NCBI RefSeq assembly: GCF_019048265.1
Contig: NZ_CP077311.1
Span: 2,923,001-2,987,000, forward strand
Direction: 5' to 3'
DNA from: Aeromonas sp. FDAARGOS 1405
Lineage (GTDB): Bacteria > Pseudomonadota > Gammaproteobacteria > Enterobacterales > Aeromonadaceae
DNA length: 64,000 nt
A program made the translations under genes and the position numbers. Shown piece by piece: positions 27,493 to 36,464 of the stretch. Within the stretch, counting starts at the first letter, position 1. Every line of letters starts with the position of its first letter. The notes under the pieces were generated by a model, which worked only from the letters and a program-made list of their open reading frames with translations, ran no database searches and had not been told where the DNA came from.

Positions 27493-28341
27493 TTATGCGG
27501 CAGCCTCTTCTTTGGCGGTTTGGGTAGCTTGCTCGGTGGTGACGACACGGTTGCCCGGGACGCAGGGAGCCAGCACTTTGACATAGAGGGCAGTACCAAT
27601 CTGGGCGCCAACGATGGGGCCAAGGATCGGAACCCAGAAGTAGGGGTTGTCACGGCCACCGGTCAGGGCAACATCACCCCAGCCAGCAAAGAACGCGAAC
27701 AGTTTCGGACCAAAGTCACGGGCCGGGTTCATGGCAAAACCGGTTAACGGGCCAAGGGAGGCACCGATCACCGCGATCAGGATACCGATCAGCAGAGCGG
27801 CTGCGAAACCTTTGGGAGCGCCGTTGTTGTTGTCACCCAGCGCCATGATGCCCAGCATCAGCACGGCGGTGATCACCAGCTCGACGGCAAAAGCTTGCAT
27901 GTTGGTCAGCAGGGCATTGGGGTAGGTAGAGAAGATCCCGGCAGTACCGAGGCTTTCGACGCTGCCGCGCACCACATTATGGGTCATTTCCCACTGGGTG
28001 AAAAGGTTACCATAAAGGAAGTAGACAAGGGCCGCGAAGCAGAAGGCACCGGCCATCTGGGCGATGATGTAGGGCACCACCTTGCGCTTGTCGAAACCGC
28101 AGAAGGTCATCAGCGCCAGGGTTACAGCAGGGTTCAGGTGGGCACCTGAAATACCGCCGGTCACATAGATGGCGATGGCCACACCCAGACCCCAGGTAAT
28201 GGAGATTTCCCACTGCCCGAAGTTGGCGCCTGCCAGCACCAGTGCCGCCACACATCCGACGCCGAAGAATATCAGCAGGCCGGTTCCGATAAACTCGGCG
28301 ATGCACTCGCCAAGCAGGGTATTGGGTCTTTGTATGCTCAT
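27493..28341 (-). CDS. glpF: Glycerol facilitator (aquaglyceroporin)
   Basis: A 282-residue channel that lets glycerol cross the inner membrane. Six helices plus the two half-helices are marked by NPAV (HLNPAVTLAL) and NPAR (GFAMNPARDFGPKLF); the Asp after the second motif is the aquaglyceroporin hallmark. ATG 28341 follows AAGGA at 8 bases and fits the family N-terminus. It is first in glpFK, facing glpT across about 490 bases. Confidence 0.97.
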   Translation of the reverse strand: MSIQRPNTLLGECIAEFIGTGLLIFFGVGCVAALVLAGANFGQWEISITWGLGVAIAIYVTGGISGAHLNPAVTLALMTFCGFDKRKVVPYIIAQMAGAFCFAALVYFLYGNLFTQWEMTHNVVRGSVESLGTAGIFSTYPNALLTNMQAFAVELVITAVLMLGIMALGDNNNGAPKGFAAALLIGILIAVIGASLGPLTGFAMNPARDFGPKLFAFFAGWGDVALTGGRDNPYFWVPILGPIVGAQIGTALYVKVLAPCVPGNRVVTTEQATQTAKEEAAA

Positions 28342-28831
28342 AACGTTGTTCCTTATATCCACCCGTAGAGGCTTGATGTTCTGTTTTATCTTTTTTGTGT
28401 CTATCCGTTGTTGCCGAAAACGTTTCCCTGTTGTTTTTGTGTCTTGCGCAAACGATGTGCTCGTTTTCGCTCGTTATCGGTCGTGACAGAAAATAACCCT
28501 TCCCGTTAATTTCACCATCCCCCCGCCATGGGAAATGTGGACAAGATCCCACTCATTGCTAAGAAAATGTGACGTAAAGCAACTCAATTGCTAGTAAATA
28601 CCACTTATTGGGTAAGCCCTATCCCTTGCTGCACAAGGGATAGGGCTTGCTGAGTAATTGCTCATTTGGAGCTTTTTTTTGTAATAAAACTGCAATATTT
28701 GAGTATGCATCACAGATTAAATGAGCGTATATGAGCACAATTGGCTCGCTTACGAATCAATGGACTCACATGATTCGTCAGAATGATCAGGGCATCCTCA
28801 ACCGCCCATAACAACAATAAGGAAGCAGAAC
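28342..28831. promoter_or_regulatory. Divergent glpFK/glpT control region with GlpR-like half sites
   Basis: No gene is seen here. Tandem decamers AATGAGCGTA and TATGAGCACA at 28720-28739 followed by GGCTCGCTTA match the half-site form ATGAGCGA seen at the glpD operator. Near glpF, GATGTGCTCGTTTTCGCTCG at 28454-28473 and ATGTTC at 28377 are weaker matches. An inverted pair AAGCCCTATCCCTTG / CAAGGGATAGGGCTT at 28614-28649 is a strong hairpin. No convincing CRP site was found by eye. Confidence 0.5.
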
Positions 28832-30190
28832 ATGCTTAGTCTCTTCAGGCCTGCGGCACATATCGACAGGCTCCCGGCTGACAAGGTCGACCCCTTCTAC
28901 AAACGCATGCGTTGGCAGGTGTTTTTCGGGATCTTCTTCGGTTACGCCGGCTACTATCTGGTACGGAAAAACTTCAGTCTTGCGATGCCCTATCTGATCG
29001 AGCAGGGCTTCTCCCGTGGTGATCTCGGTTTCGCGCTCTCCGGGGTCTCCATCGCTTACGGTTTGTCCAAGTTCCTGATGGGGAACGTCTCCGACCGTTC
29101 CAACGCCCGTTACTTCCTCTCCGCCGGTCTGCTGCTCTCGGCTGCCATCATGTTCATGATGGGTACCATGCACTGGGCCACCTCCAGCATTGCCATCATG
29201 TTTGTGCTGTTGTTCCTGAACGGTTGGGCACAGGGCATGGGCTGGCCGCCCTGCGGTCGCACCATGGTGCACTGGTGGTCACAGAAAGAGCGCGGCGAAG
29301 TGGTTGCGGTCTGGAACGTGGCTCACAACGTGGGCGGCGGCATGATTGGCCCGCTGTTTATCCTCGGGATGGGCTGGTTCAACGACTGGCGCAGCGCCTT
29401 CTATGTGCCTGCGGCTGCGGCGGCCGCCATCGCGGTGATCGCCTTCTTCGTGATGCGTGATACCCCGCAATCGGTCGGTCTGCCTCCCATCGAAGAGTAC
29501 AAGAACGACTATCCGAAGGATTACAACGAGAGCCACGAGCAGGAGTTCTCCGCCAAGGAGATCTTCGTCAAGTACGTGCTGCACAACAAACTGCTGTGGT
29601 ACATCGCGATCGCCAACGCTTTCGTTTACCTCATTCGTTACGGTGTGCTGGACTGGGCGCCAACCTACCTGAAAGAGGCCAAGCACTTCACCGTCGACAA
29701 CTCCTCCTGGGCTTACTTCCTCTACGAGTGGGCCGGTATTCCGGGCACCCTGCTGTGTGGCTGGATCTCTGACAAGATGTTCCAGGGCCGCCGTGCACCG
29801 GCCGGTATCCTGTTCATGGTGTTGGTGACCCTGGCTGTACTGGTTTACTGGTTCAACCCGGCCGGCAACCCGACCATCGACATGATGGCGCTGGTGGCAA
29901 TCGGCTTCCTGATCTACGGCCCTGTCATGCTGATTGGCCTCTATGCTCTTGAGCTGGCACCGAAGAAAGCAGCCGGTACTGCGGCAGGTTTCACCGGTCT
30001 GTTCGGTTATCTGGGCGGCGCCGTGGCAGCCAACGCCATGCTGGGTTATACCGTTGACCACTTCGGTTGGGATGGCGGCTTCATGGTGCTGACCGTCTCC
30101 TGCGTGCTCTCCATCATCCTGCTGGCGATGACCCTCAAGCATGAGAACATTGCCGTTGCGGCCAAGAAAGCGGCTGCCCATAAGGCATAA
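28832..30190 (+). CDS. glpT: Glycerol-3-phosphate:phosphate antiporter
   Basis: A 452-residue 12-helix MFS organophosphate antiporter that imports G3P in exchange for phosphate. The [19 protein letters not shown] segment holds the substrate-binding Arg of helix 1, and [17 protein letters not shown] holds the Arg of helix 7. The [13 protein letters not shown] loop is also standard. It faces glpFK and is followed by a strong terminator before glpR. With periplasmic GlpQ it completes uptake of phosphodiester-derived G3P. Confidence 0.96.
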   Translation: MLSLFRPAAHIDRLPADKVDPFYKRMRWQVFFGIFFGYAGYYLVRKNFSLAMPYLIEQGFSRGDLGFALSGVSIAYGLSKFLMGNVSDRSNARYFLSAGLLLSAAIMFMMGTMHWATSSIAIMFVLLFLNGWAQGMGWPPCGRTMVHWWSQKERGEVVAVWNVAHNVGGGMIGPLFILGMGWFNDWRSAFYVPAAAAAAIAVIAFFVMRDTPQSVGLPPIEEYKNDYPKDYNESHEQEFSAKEIFVKYVLHNKLLWYIAIANAFVYLIRYGVLDWAPTYLKEAKHFTVDNSSWAYFLYEWAGIPGTLLCGWISDKMFQGRRAPAGILFMVLVTLAVLVYWFNPAGNPTIDMMALVAIGFLIYGPVMLIGLYALELAPKKAAGTAAGFTGLFGYLGGAVAANAMLGYTVDHFGWDGGFMVLTVSCVLSIILLAMTLKHENIAVAAKKAAAHKA

Positions 30191-30238
30191 AACGTGATCC
30201 TCAGCTTATTGATCCCAAAGGGGATCAGGTAAACTGCC

Positions 30239-30270
30239 AAAAGGCCCCGCATCTGCCGGGGCCTTTTTTT
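30239..30270 (+). terminator. Terminator of glpT
   Basis: AAAAGGCCCCG-CATCTGC-CGGGGCC followed by T7. Confidence 0.93.
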
Positions 30271-30292
30271 GTCTCATCATCGGAGTGTAAGC

Positions 30293-31051
30293 GTGAAGCA
30301 AACCCAACGACATCTGGAGATCCTGGACGTCCTGACGCGGCAGGGATTTGTCTCGACCGACGATCTGGTGACCCACTTTGACGTCAGCCCCCAGACCATT
30401 CGCCGGGATCTGAACGATCTCGCCGAACAGAACAAGATCCGGCGCCATCATGGCGGTGCCTCCCTGCATTCGAGTACCGTCAATACCGCCTACAGCGCCC
30501 GTAAAGTGATGCAACTCAAGGAGAAAGAGCGCATCGCCCGCGAGGTCGCGGCCAATATTCCCGACGGCTCATCGCTCTTTATCGACATAGGCACCACCAC
30601 CGAAGCGATTGCTCGCGCCCTGCTCGATCACCGCGAGCTGCGCATCGTCACCAACAACCTCAACGTGGCCAGCATTCTGACGGCCAAGGATGACTTCACC
30701 GTCATCATTGCCGGCGGCGAGATCCGCAACCGCGATGGTGGCATCGTGGGGGAGGCGACCCGCGACTTTATCGGTCAGTTTCGCATGGACTATGGCGTCA
30801 TCGGGATTTCGGGGATCGACAACGACGGCTCCCTGCTCGATTTCGACTATCACGAGGTGAAGATCGCCCAGGCCATTATCGCTCACTCCCGTCAGGTGTT
30901 CCTGGCCGCCGACCACACCAAGTTTGGTCGCAATGCCATGGTCAATCTGGGCAATCTCAGCCAGATCCACGCCCTCTTTACCGATCAGGAGCCACCGGAA
31001 AAGCTGACGCGATTGATGGCGCAACACCAGATCGCCTGCCACATCTGCTAA
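30293..31051 (+). CDS. glpR: Glycerol-3-phosphate regulon repressor
   Basis: A 252-residue DeoR-family repressor, the same length as E. coli GlpR. The HTH is at about residues 1-55 (KQTQRHLEILDVL, VSPQTIRRDLNDLAEQN) and the sensor domain contains DIGTTTEAIARAL and GEATRDFIGQFRMDYG, with the EFDYHEV-like DFDYHEVK block. G3P binding releases it from operators. GTG 30293 is chosen because GGAG precedes it and the protein then starts MKQTQRH exactly like the family. Confidence 0.95.
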   Translation: MKQTQRHLEILDVLTRQGFVSTDDLVTHFDVSPQTIRRDLNDLAEQNKIRRHHGGASLHSSTVNTAYSARKVMQLKEKERIAREVAANIPDGSSLFIDIGTTTEAIARALLDHRELRIVTNNLNVASILTAKDDFTVIIAGGEIRNRDGGIVGEATRDFIGQFRMDYGVIGISGIDNDGSLLDFDYHEVKIAQAIIAHSRQVFLAADHTKFGRNAMVNLGNLSQIHALFTDQEPPEKLTRLMAQHQIACHIC

Positions 31052-31280
31052 CGGCGAAACACGCCAAGGCTGTGCCGGTCGCCCGTCAGGGCGGCCTCCT
31101 TTATCTTTATCTCCCCTAGCTCCGCACTCATCTCACCCCTTTATAGGTATTGCAAAAACCACTATTCAATCTGGTTTTTTTGGCTATCAATCCGCCGATT
31201 TTGGCCCGACGCCATTGGCTCCGCTGACCTGTCCCCTTTGCCACCTCTGGCGGGCTGTGGCGATCACACTTTCGCCATAA

Positions 31281-31331
31281 AATGTTCGTTTGTTGTATTT
31301 TCATGTTCTAAAATGAGCGAAATCAAACATT
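31281..31331. promoter_or_regulatory. GlpR operators at the glpD promoter
   Basis: Two likely sites: AATGTTCGTT at 31281-31290 is a strong half site, and AATGAGCGAAATCAAACATT at 31312-31331 matches the E. coli 20-base GlpR palindrome at about 16 positions on the reverse strand. A further half site GCGAACATT spans the start codon region. The rest of the 317-base glpR-glpD gap shows no gene. Confidence 0.65.
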
Positions 31332-31368
31332 GCTGTTATAGCAATCATAAAAATGAAAGTAGGTGAAC

Positions 31369-32856
31369 ATGAGCGAACATTATGATCTGGTCGTCGTCGG
31401 TGGCGGCATCAACGGGGTCGGCATCGCAGCCGATGCGGCAGGACGGGGTCTGAAGGTTGCCCTGTTTGAGGCGCAAGATCTCGCCTCTGCCACCTCGTCC
31501 AACTCCAGCAAGCTGATCCACGGCGGTTTGCGCTATCTCGAGCATTACGAATTCCGGCTGGTGAAAGAGGCGTTGGCGGAGCGGGAGGTGCTGCTCGGTA
31601 TGGCGCCCCACATCGCGCGTCCCATGCGTTTTCGCCTGCCGCACCGTCCACACCTGCGTCCGGCCTGGATGATCCGTGCCGGTCTGTTCCTCTATGACAA
31701 TCTGGCCAAGCGCGACAAGCTCAAGGGGAGCTGCGGCGTGCGCTTTCTGCCGCAAGATGGCTTGACCGCGGGGATCAACAAGGGATTTGAATACTCGGAC
31801 GCCTGGGTCGACGACGCCCGGCTGGTGGTGCTCAATGCCATGATGGCCCGTGACAAGGGGGCCGACGTGCAGACCCGCACCCGTTGCATCAAGGCGGTGC
31901 GCGGTTCCAAACACTGGACGCTCACTTTGGAGCGGGAAGGGGGCGAGCAGTTCACCGTCACCTGCCGTGGTCTGGTCAATGCCGCGGGCCCCTGGGTCAA
32001 GACCTTCTACGACGAGAGCCTGCACGAGAAATCCCCCCGCGGCATTCGCCTTATTAAAGGCAGCCACATGATAGTGCCGCGCATCCACGAGCGCGAAGAG
32101 GCCTATATCCTGCAAAACGAAGATAACCGTATCGTCTTCGTCATCCCTTATCAGCAGGACTACTCCCTTATCGGCACCACGGATGTGGAGCACCACGGCA
32201 GCCCGCGGGAAGCGAAGATCAGCGAGGCTGAAATTACCTACCTGTGCAAGGTGGTCAACGCCCACTTCACTCGCCAAATTGCGCCGCAAGATGTGATCTG
32301 GACCTATGCCGGGGTGCGTCCGCTCTGTGATGACGAGTCAGACTCGCCGCAAGCGGTGACTCGTGACTACACCCTCGAACTGTCTGGCGAGTCTGACGGT
32401 GCGCCGCTCTTGTCGGTGTTTGGCGGCAAGCTCACCACCTATCGCAAGCTGGCGCAGGCCGCCTGCAACAAGCTCAAGCCCTGGTTTAGCCAGATGGGGG
32501 ATGACTGGACGGCGACCAGCCGGCTGCCAGGTGGCGAGTTTGACTGCTCGGTACGCGAGCTGGCCCGCGCCTTTGCGCTGGAGTTTGACTGGCTCGATGA
32601 TCGCAGCGCCCTGCGCATTGCCGAGGCCTATGGTGCCCATGCCCGGCTCTGGCTCAAGGAGCCCCGTGGCCAGCACTTTGGTGCCGGACTATACGAATCT
32701 GAGGTGCGCTACCTTATCGAGCGGGAGTGGGCCTGTTCACTGGACGATATCCTCTGGCGCCGCAGCAAGCTGGGGCTGCGCCTGAACGACTCAGAGCAGC
32801 AGATGCTGCAGATCTGGCTCGACCAATACCATCAGGCTCTGCGCAAGGCGAGCTGA
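31369..32856 (+). CDS. glpD: Aerobic glycerol-3-phosphate dehydrogenase
   Basis: A 495-residue FAD enzyme peripheral to the inner membrane that oxidises G3P to dihydroxyacetone phosphate and passes electrons to quinone. The FAD Rossmann motif VVVGGGINGVGIAADAAGRG begins at residue 8; SSKLIHGGLRYLEHYEFRLV, RIVFVIPYQQDYSLIGTTD and YAGVRPL are family blocks. ATG 31369 is used; an in-frame GTG lies 6 bases earlier. Electrons could reach the CydABX oxidase encoded in the same window. Confidence 0.96.
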   Translation: MSEHYDLVVVGGGINGVGIAADAAGRGLKVALFEAQDLASATSSNSSKLIHGGLRYLEHYEFRLVKEALAEREVLLGMAPHIARPMRFRLPHRPHLRPAWMIRAGLFLYDNLAKRDKLKGSCGVRFLPQDGLTAGINKGFEYSDAWVDDARLVVLNAMMARDKGADVQTRTRCIKAVRGSKHWTLTLEREGGEQFTVTCRGLVNAAGPWVKTFYDESLHEKSPRGIRLIKGSHMIVPRIHEREEAYILQNEDNRIVFVIPYQQDYSLIGTTDVEHHGSPREAKISEAEITYLCKVVNAHFTRQIAPQDVIWTYAGVRPLCDDESDSPQAVTRDYTLELSGESDGAPLLSVFGGKLTTYRKLAQAACNKLKPWFSQMGDDWTATSRLPGGEFDCSVRELARAFALEFDWLDDRSALRIAEAYGAHARLWLKEPRGQHFGAGLYESEVRYLIEREWACSLDDILWRRSKLGLRLNDSEQQMLQIWLDQYHQALRKAS

Positions 32857-32864
32857 TGAGTGAC

Positions 32865-32889
32865 GGTAGGCAGTGCGCTGCTGCCTACC
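32865..32889 (+). terminator. Hairpin after glpD
   Basis: GGTAGGCAG-TGCGCTG-CTGCCTACC followed by GCTTTCC; a weak U-run. Confidence 0.55.
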
Positions 32890-32962
32890 GCTTTCCACCG
32901 TAAATATGCAACAAACCTCTGATATAACAATTACCTACACACAATAATAAAGAGCATCACAT

Positions 32963-34051
32963 ATGAAAAAACTCGCCGTTTCCCTCATCGCCTTGAGCCT
33001 TGGGGCATCCCTCTCATTACCCGTGTTGGCTGCCGATGAAGGCAAGGTGGTGATCGCCCACCGTGGCGCTTCCGGCTACCTGCCCGAGCATACCCTGGAG
33101 TCCAAGGCGCTGGCCTATGGCATGGGGGCCGACTATCTGGAGCAGGATCTGGTCATGACCAAGGATGACCAGCTGGTGGTGATGCACGATCACTTCCTCG
33201 ATGGCATCACCGATGTGGCGGTGCGCTTCCCCGGTCGTGCCCGTCCGGACGGCCGTTATTATGTGGTGGATTTCACCCTGGACGAGGTGCGCTCCCTGCG
33301 TATGACCGAGCCGTTCCAGCTGGTGGATGGCAAGCAGGTGCCGGTCTATCCGGCGCGCTTCCCGCTCTGGAAGTCAGACTTCAAGATCCATACCTTCCAG
33401 GAGGAGATCGAGATGATCCAGGGGCTCAACAAGAGCACTGGCAAAAACATCGGGATCTACCCGGAGATCAAGGCACCCTGGCTGTTCCGCCACGAAGGCA
33501 AGGATATCTCCAAGGCGGTGCTGAAGGTGCTCAAGGAGTACGGCTACACCGGGAAGGATGACAAGGTCTATCTGCAGTGCTTCGATGCCGATGAACTCAA
33601 GCGCATTAACAGCGAACTGATGCCCGCCATGGGTATGGATCTGAAACTGGTGCAGCTGATGGCCGAGACCGACTGGAACGAGACCATGGTTTACGATGCC
33701 AAGGGTAAGGCGACCCCCTACAACTATGACTGGATGTTCAAGCCGGGAGCGATGAAAACCATCGCCAGCTATGCCGAAGGGATTGGCCCTTGGAAGCCGA
33801 TGATCGTTACCGAACCGGGCACTTTGGGCAAGCCGGTCTTCACCGGCATGGTAAAAGAAGCCCACGCGGCGGGCCTGAAAGTTCACCCTTATACCTTCCG
33901 TCAGGATGAGGGGCAGATCCCGGCCTATGCCAAGGACTTCACCGATCTCCTTAACATCTTCCTCTATCAGGCCGATGTGGATGGGGTGTTCAGCGACTTC
34001 CCCGACAAGGCGGTCGCCGTCATCAAGGCCCATCAAGAGGCGACCAAATAG
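32963..34051 (+). CDS. glpQ: Periplasmic glycerophosphodiester phosphodiesterase
   Basis: A 362-residue calcium-dependent enzyme that hydrolyses glycerophosphodiesters to G3P and an alcohol in the periplasm. A signal peptide (residues 1-23, LPVLA) is followed by the catalytic HRGASGYLPEHT, then YLEQDLVMTKDDQLVVMHDH carrying the acidic metal ligands and second catalytic His. The long insert after residue 75 is typical of GlpQ rather than cytosolic UgpQ. It supplies substrate to GlpT. Confidence 0.96.
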   Translation: MKKLAVSLIALSLGASLSLPVLAADEGKVVIAHRGASGYLPEHTLESKALAYGMGADYLEQDLVMTKDDQLVVMHDHFLDGITDVAVRFPGRARPDGRYYVVDFTLDEVRSLRMTEPFQLVDGKQVPVYPARFPLWKSDFKIHTFQEEIEMIQGLNKSTGKNIGIYPEIKAPWLFRHEGKDISKAVLKVLKEYGYTGKDDKVYLQCFDADELKRINSELMPAMGMDLKLVQLMAETDWNETMVYDAKGKATPYNYDWMFKPGAMKTIASYAEGIGPWKPMIVTEPGTLGKPVFTGMVKEAHAAGLKVHPYTFRQDEGQIPAYAKDFTDLLNIFLYQADVDGVFSDFPDKAVAVIKAHQEATK

Positions 34052-34073
34052 CACTCTGGCGCCATTTGAATGC

Positions 34074-34101
34074 AAAGCGAGGCTAATTAGCCTCGCTTTT
34101 T
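34074..34101 (+). terminator. Terminator of glpQ
   Basis: AAAGCGAGGCTAATTAGCCTCGCTTTTT, near-perfect arms with a T-run. Confidence 0.92.
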
Positions 34102-34269
34102 GTTTCAGGTTCCCGTAACGGGAGTGTGCGCCCTGTCAGAAAATAGCCAGATCACGTCATGGTGTGCCGGATCTGCATCATTTTACGCAGTTTTTACGTA
34201 GCAGATCGCTGGCATGAAATCGGCAGAGCGGTTAGTCTAGCGGCGTTGAACCAACCCCATGAGGTACAG

Positions 34270-34752
34270 ATGAAAACCGTATTGCGTTTTAGCCTGCTGG
34301 GCGCCTTGTTGCTGGGTGGCCATGCCTTCGCCGCCGAGCCGAAAAAATTTGATATCAGCATGTTCCCAGCCGCTGACGTGAATCAGGAACGTGTGGTGAT
34401 CCGCCTGCCTGAAGTCGAAAAAGAAGCCGACATGATGGTCGAGCTGCAGGTCGGCAAAAAGATGATGGTTGATTGCAACGTACCGCGTTTTGCAGGCAAC
34501 CTGGAACAGCACAGCGTCAAAGGCTGGGGCTACAACTACCTGAAACTGGGCAAGGTCTCCGACCCCATCAGCACCCTGATGATGTGCCCGGATAACCAGC
34601 AGAAAGAGACCTTCGTCCAGATCTACGGTCAGGGCTTCTTCGTGAACTACAATTCAAAACTGCCGTTCGTGATCTACGTGCCGCAGGAGTATGAAGTGCG
34701 CTACCGTCTGTGGCGTGCCGACAACCTGGCTCAACCGGCCATGATTGAGTAA
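34270..34752 (+). CDS. eco: Ecotin, periplasmic serine protease inhibitor
   Basis: A 160-residue protein: signal peptide (residues 1-21, GGHAFA) and the ecotin fold, a dimeric inhibitor of trypsin-like proteases such as neutrophil elastase. DCNVPRFAGNLEQHSVKGWGYNYL and YNSKLPFVIYVPQEYEVRYRLW match E. coli ecotin closely, and both cysteines of the conserved disulfide are present. The reactive loop reads STLMMCP, so the residue aligned with the E. coli P1 Met is Leu. GAGGT precedes ATG 34270. Confidence 0.94.
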   Translation: MKTVLRFSLLGALLLGGHAFAAEPKKFDISMFPAADVNQERVVIRLPEVEKEADMMVELQVGKKMMVDCNVPRFAGNLEQHSVKGWGYNYLKLGKVSDPISTLMMCPDNQQKETFVQIYGQGFFVNYNSKLPFVIYVPQEYEVRYRLWRADNLAQPAMIE

Positions 34753-34798
34753 GCATGTTTGAACCAAGGGTTCAGCTGGTTCACCTGATGTGACAAAT

Positions 34799-34825
34799 AA
34801 AGCGCCGTATGGCGCTTTATTTTTG
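34799..34825 (+). terminator. Terminator of eco
   Basis: AAAGCGCC-GTAT-GGCGCTTT followed by ATTTTT. Confidence 0.9.
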
Positions 34826-35049
34826 CCTGCGTAACCCCAAAAGTGACGTGTAAATGGGTTGCACATTTACATAAGTTTATTATTTATCAACGTTTTTTGC
34901 GTGTTATGCCACAAAATCGGCGTCAGCGATGGGGCAAACTGACTTCGATAAAAGATATTTATTAACATAGTGAGAAAATTGATTTTGCACTCGGCGATGG
35001 CCTGATGATACTTGCCCGCAAAGGTCAAACTAACCAGAAAAAGAGCACT

Positions 35050-35421
35050 ATGAGCTTCGAATCAGACAAGCGTTTCAACGACTTCAAACATTTTCCCCGT
35101 GGCCTGCGTCGCAGTGGCGAATTCACTGTGGCCGAAGCGGACAGTCTGGAAAAGTATGGTACCGCCATGCTGGCACTCTACCAGGGCAACCTTGCACCCC
35201 GTGACGATGTCGAGTCCGCCTTCGTCGAGCAGGTCAAATCCGGCGCAGCCGGTGCCAACCCCCATGCCAAGGTGTGGTTCAAATACCTCAAGGTGATCGG
35301 TCCCAAGCGCGTTCATCGCCTCTGCACCGTCGTTGGCGGCGCCAGCGAAGAGAGTAGCGGTGGCGGCAGCTTTGATGTCGGTGGTGGCAGCGGTGGTGGC
35401 AGTGACGAGTCCATCGATTAA
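35050..35421 (+). CDS. maoP: MaoP (DUF413) chromosome macrodomain protein
   Basis: A 123-residue protein similar to E. coli MaoP/YifE: RFNDFKHFPRGLRRSGEFTVAEADSLE is the conserved N-terminal block and VWFKYLKVIGPKRVHRLC the second. MaoP acts with its site maoS to organise the Ori macrodomain in enterobacteria. Here the C-terminal 25 residues are a Gly/Ser-rich acidic tail. It overlaps hdfR by one base in the same direction (TAATG), whereas in E. coli the two are divergent. Confidence 0.87.
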   Translation: MSFESDKRFNDFKHFPRGLRRSGEFTVAEADSLEKYGTAMLALYQGNLAPRDDVESAFVEQVKSGAAGANPHAKVWFKYLKVIGPKRVHRLCTVVGGASEESSGGGSFDVGGGSGGGSDESID

Positions 35422-36293
35422 TGGATACCGAGCTGCTTCGGACCTTTATCGAGGTGAGCAAGACCCGGCACTTTGGCCGGGCTGCTGAAAATCTCTACCT
35501 GACCCAGTCGGCGGTGAGTTTCCGGATCCGCCAGCTAGAGCAGCAACTGGGTGTCAGTCTGTTTGCACGTCATCGCAACAATATCCGTTTGACCGCATCC
35601 GGTGAGCGTCTGCTGCCCTATGCAGACGCCATCTTGCACACCCTTGGTCGTGCCAAGCAGGATGTGGCGCTCTCGCCAGGATTCAGCCAGCAGTTGGCCA
35701 TCGGCGCGCCCGCGGTGTTTTGGGAGCTCGATTTCAACGACTGGCTCAATCACATCTATGCACTGGCGCCCGGTTTGGCGGTACGGCTGGAAACGGCTTC
35801 CCGTGAGCACCTCTGCCGTCAGTTGCTGGAGCGCTCCCTCGATCTGGCCCTGCTCTCCGAGCCCACCAAGATCGATGAGATTGCCCTGCATCCCATCGGT
35901 GAGCTGGTGTTCGAGCTGGTGAGCCGGGATCCGGCCGCCAATGCCGACAACCTGATGCAGATACCGCACATCCACCTCGACTGGGGCACCAGCTTCGAGC
36001 CGCAACCCAGCCGCTTGCAGAGCCTGCAAAAGACCCCGGTGCTGCACTCCAGCTCCGCCAGCATGGCGTTGCAGTTTGTGCTGGCCAACGGTGGCGCTGC
36101 CTACCTGCCACGGCGGATGGTCAGCCCCTTCCTCGAGAAGGGCGCGCTCCATCTGGTGGAGGGGGGGCAGCCGCTGAGCCGTCCGCTCTATCTCGCCTAT
36201 CTGGAGAAATCCGATCGCCGGGAGCTGATCGATCAGCTGTTGACCCTGCCACTGGGTTGGCACGATGCCGAACTGCGCCTCAACGTCGAATAA
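35421..36293 (+). CDS. hdfR: HdfR, LysR-family regulator
   Basis: A 290-residue regulator whose first 70 residues (MDTELLRTFIEVSKTRHFGR, AAENLYLTQSAVSFRIRQLE) are almost identical to E. coli HdfR, a repressor of flhDC in that organism. The effector domain is more divergent. Adjacency to maoP supports the assignment. Translation is probably coupled to maoP. Its target in this genus is not visible from the window. Confidence 0.9.
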   Translation: MDTELLRTFIEVSKTRHFGRAAENLYLTQSAVSFRIRQLEQQLGVSLFARHRNNIRLTASGERLLPYADAILHTLGRAKQDVALSPGFSQQLAIGAPAVFWELDFNDWLNHIYALAPGLAVRLETASREHLCRQLLERSLDLALLSEPTKIDEIALHPIGELVFELVSRDPAANADNLMQIPHIHLDWGTSFEPQPSRLQSLQKTPVLHSSSASMALQFVLANGGAAYLPRRMVSPFLEKGALHLVEGGQPLSRPLYLAYLEKSDRRELIDQLLTLPLGWHDAELRLNVE

Positions 36294-36312
36294 GCGTCGA
36301 GTGTTATCCAAG

Positions 36313-36345
36313 GAAGAGCCCACCCCACGGTGGGCTCTTCTGTTT
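36313..36345 (+). terminator. Terminator of maoP-hdfR
   Basis: GAAGAGCCCACC-CCAC-GGTGGGCTCTTC followed by TGTTT. Confidence 0.88.
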
Positions 36346-36464
36346 GGGGAAAATTGCAGGGAGCGGGGTCACGTAATTGGCGCGGGAGGCTTGGCGTCAT
36401 CGGTCTGTAACGGTACCTTTTCAGGCTGTTTATCCGATTGAGCACTGACAGGGATGGATTGTAA

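Noticed and set aside
28560..28720. CRP sites in the glpF/glpT region (TGTGACGTAAAGC and TGCATCACAG)
   Set aside because: Only one half of each resembles TGTGA-N6-TCACA; the other half does not fit.
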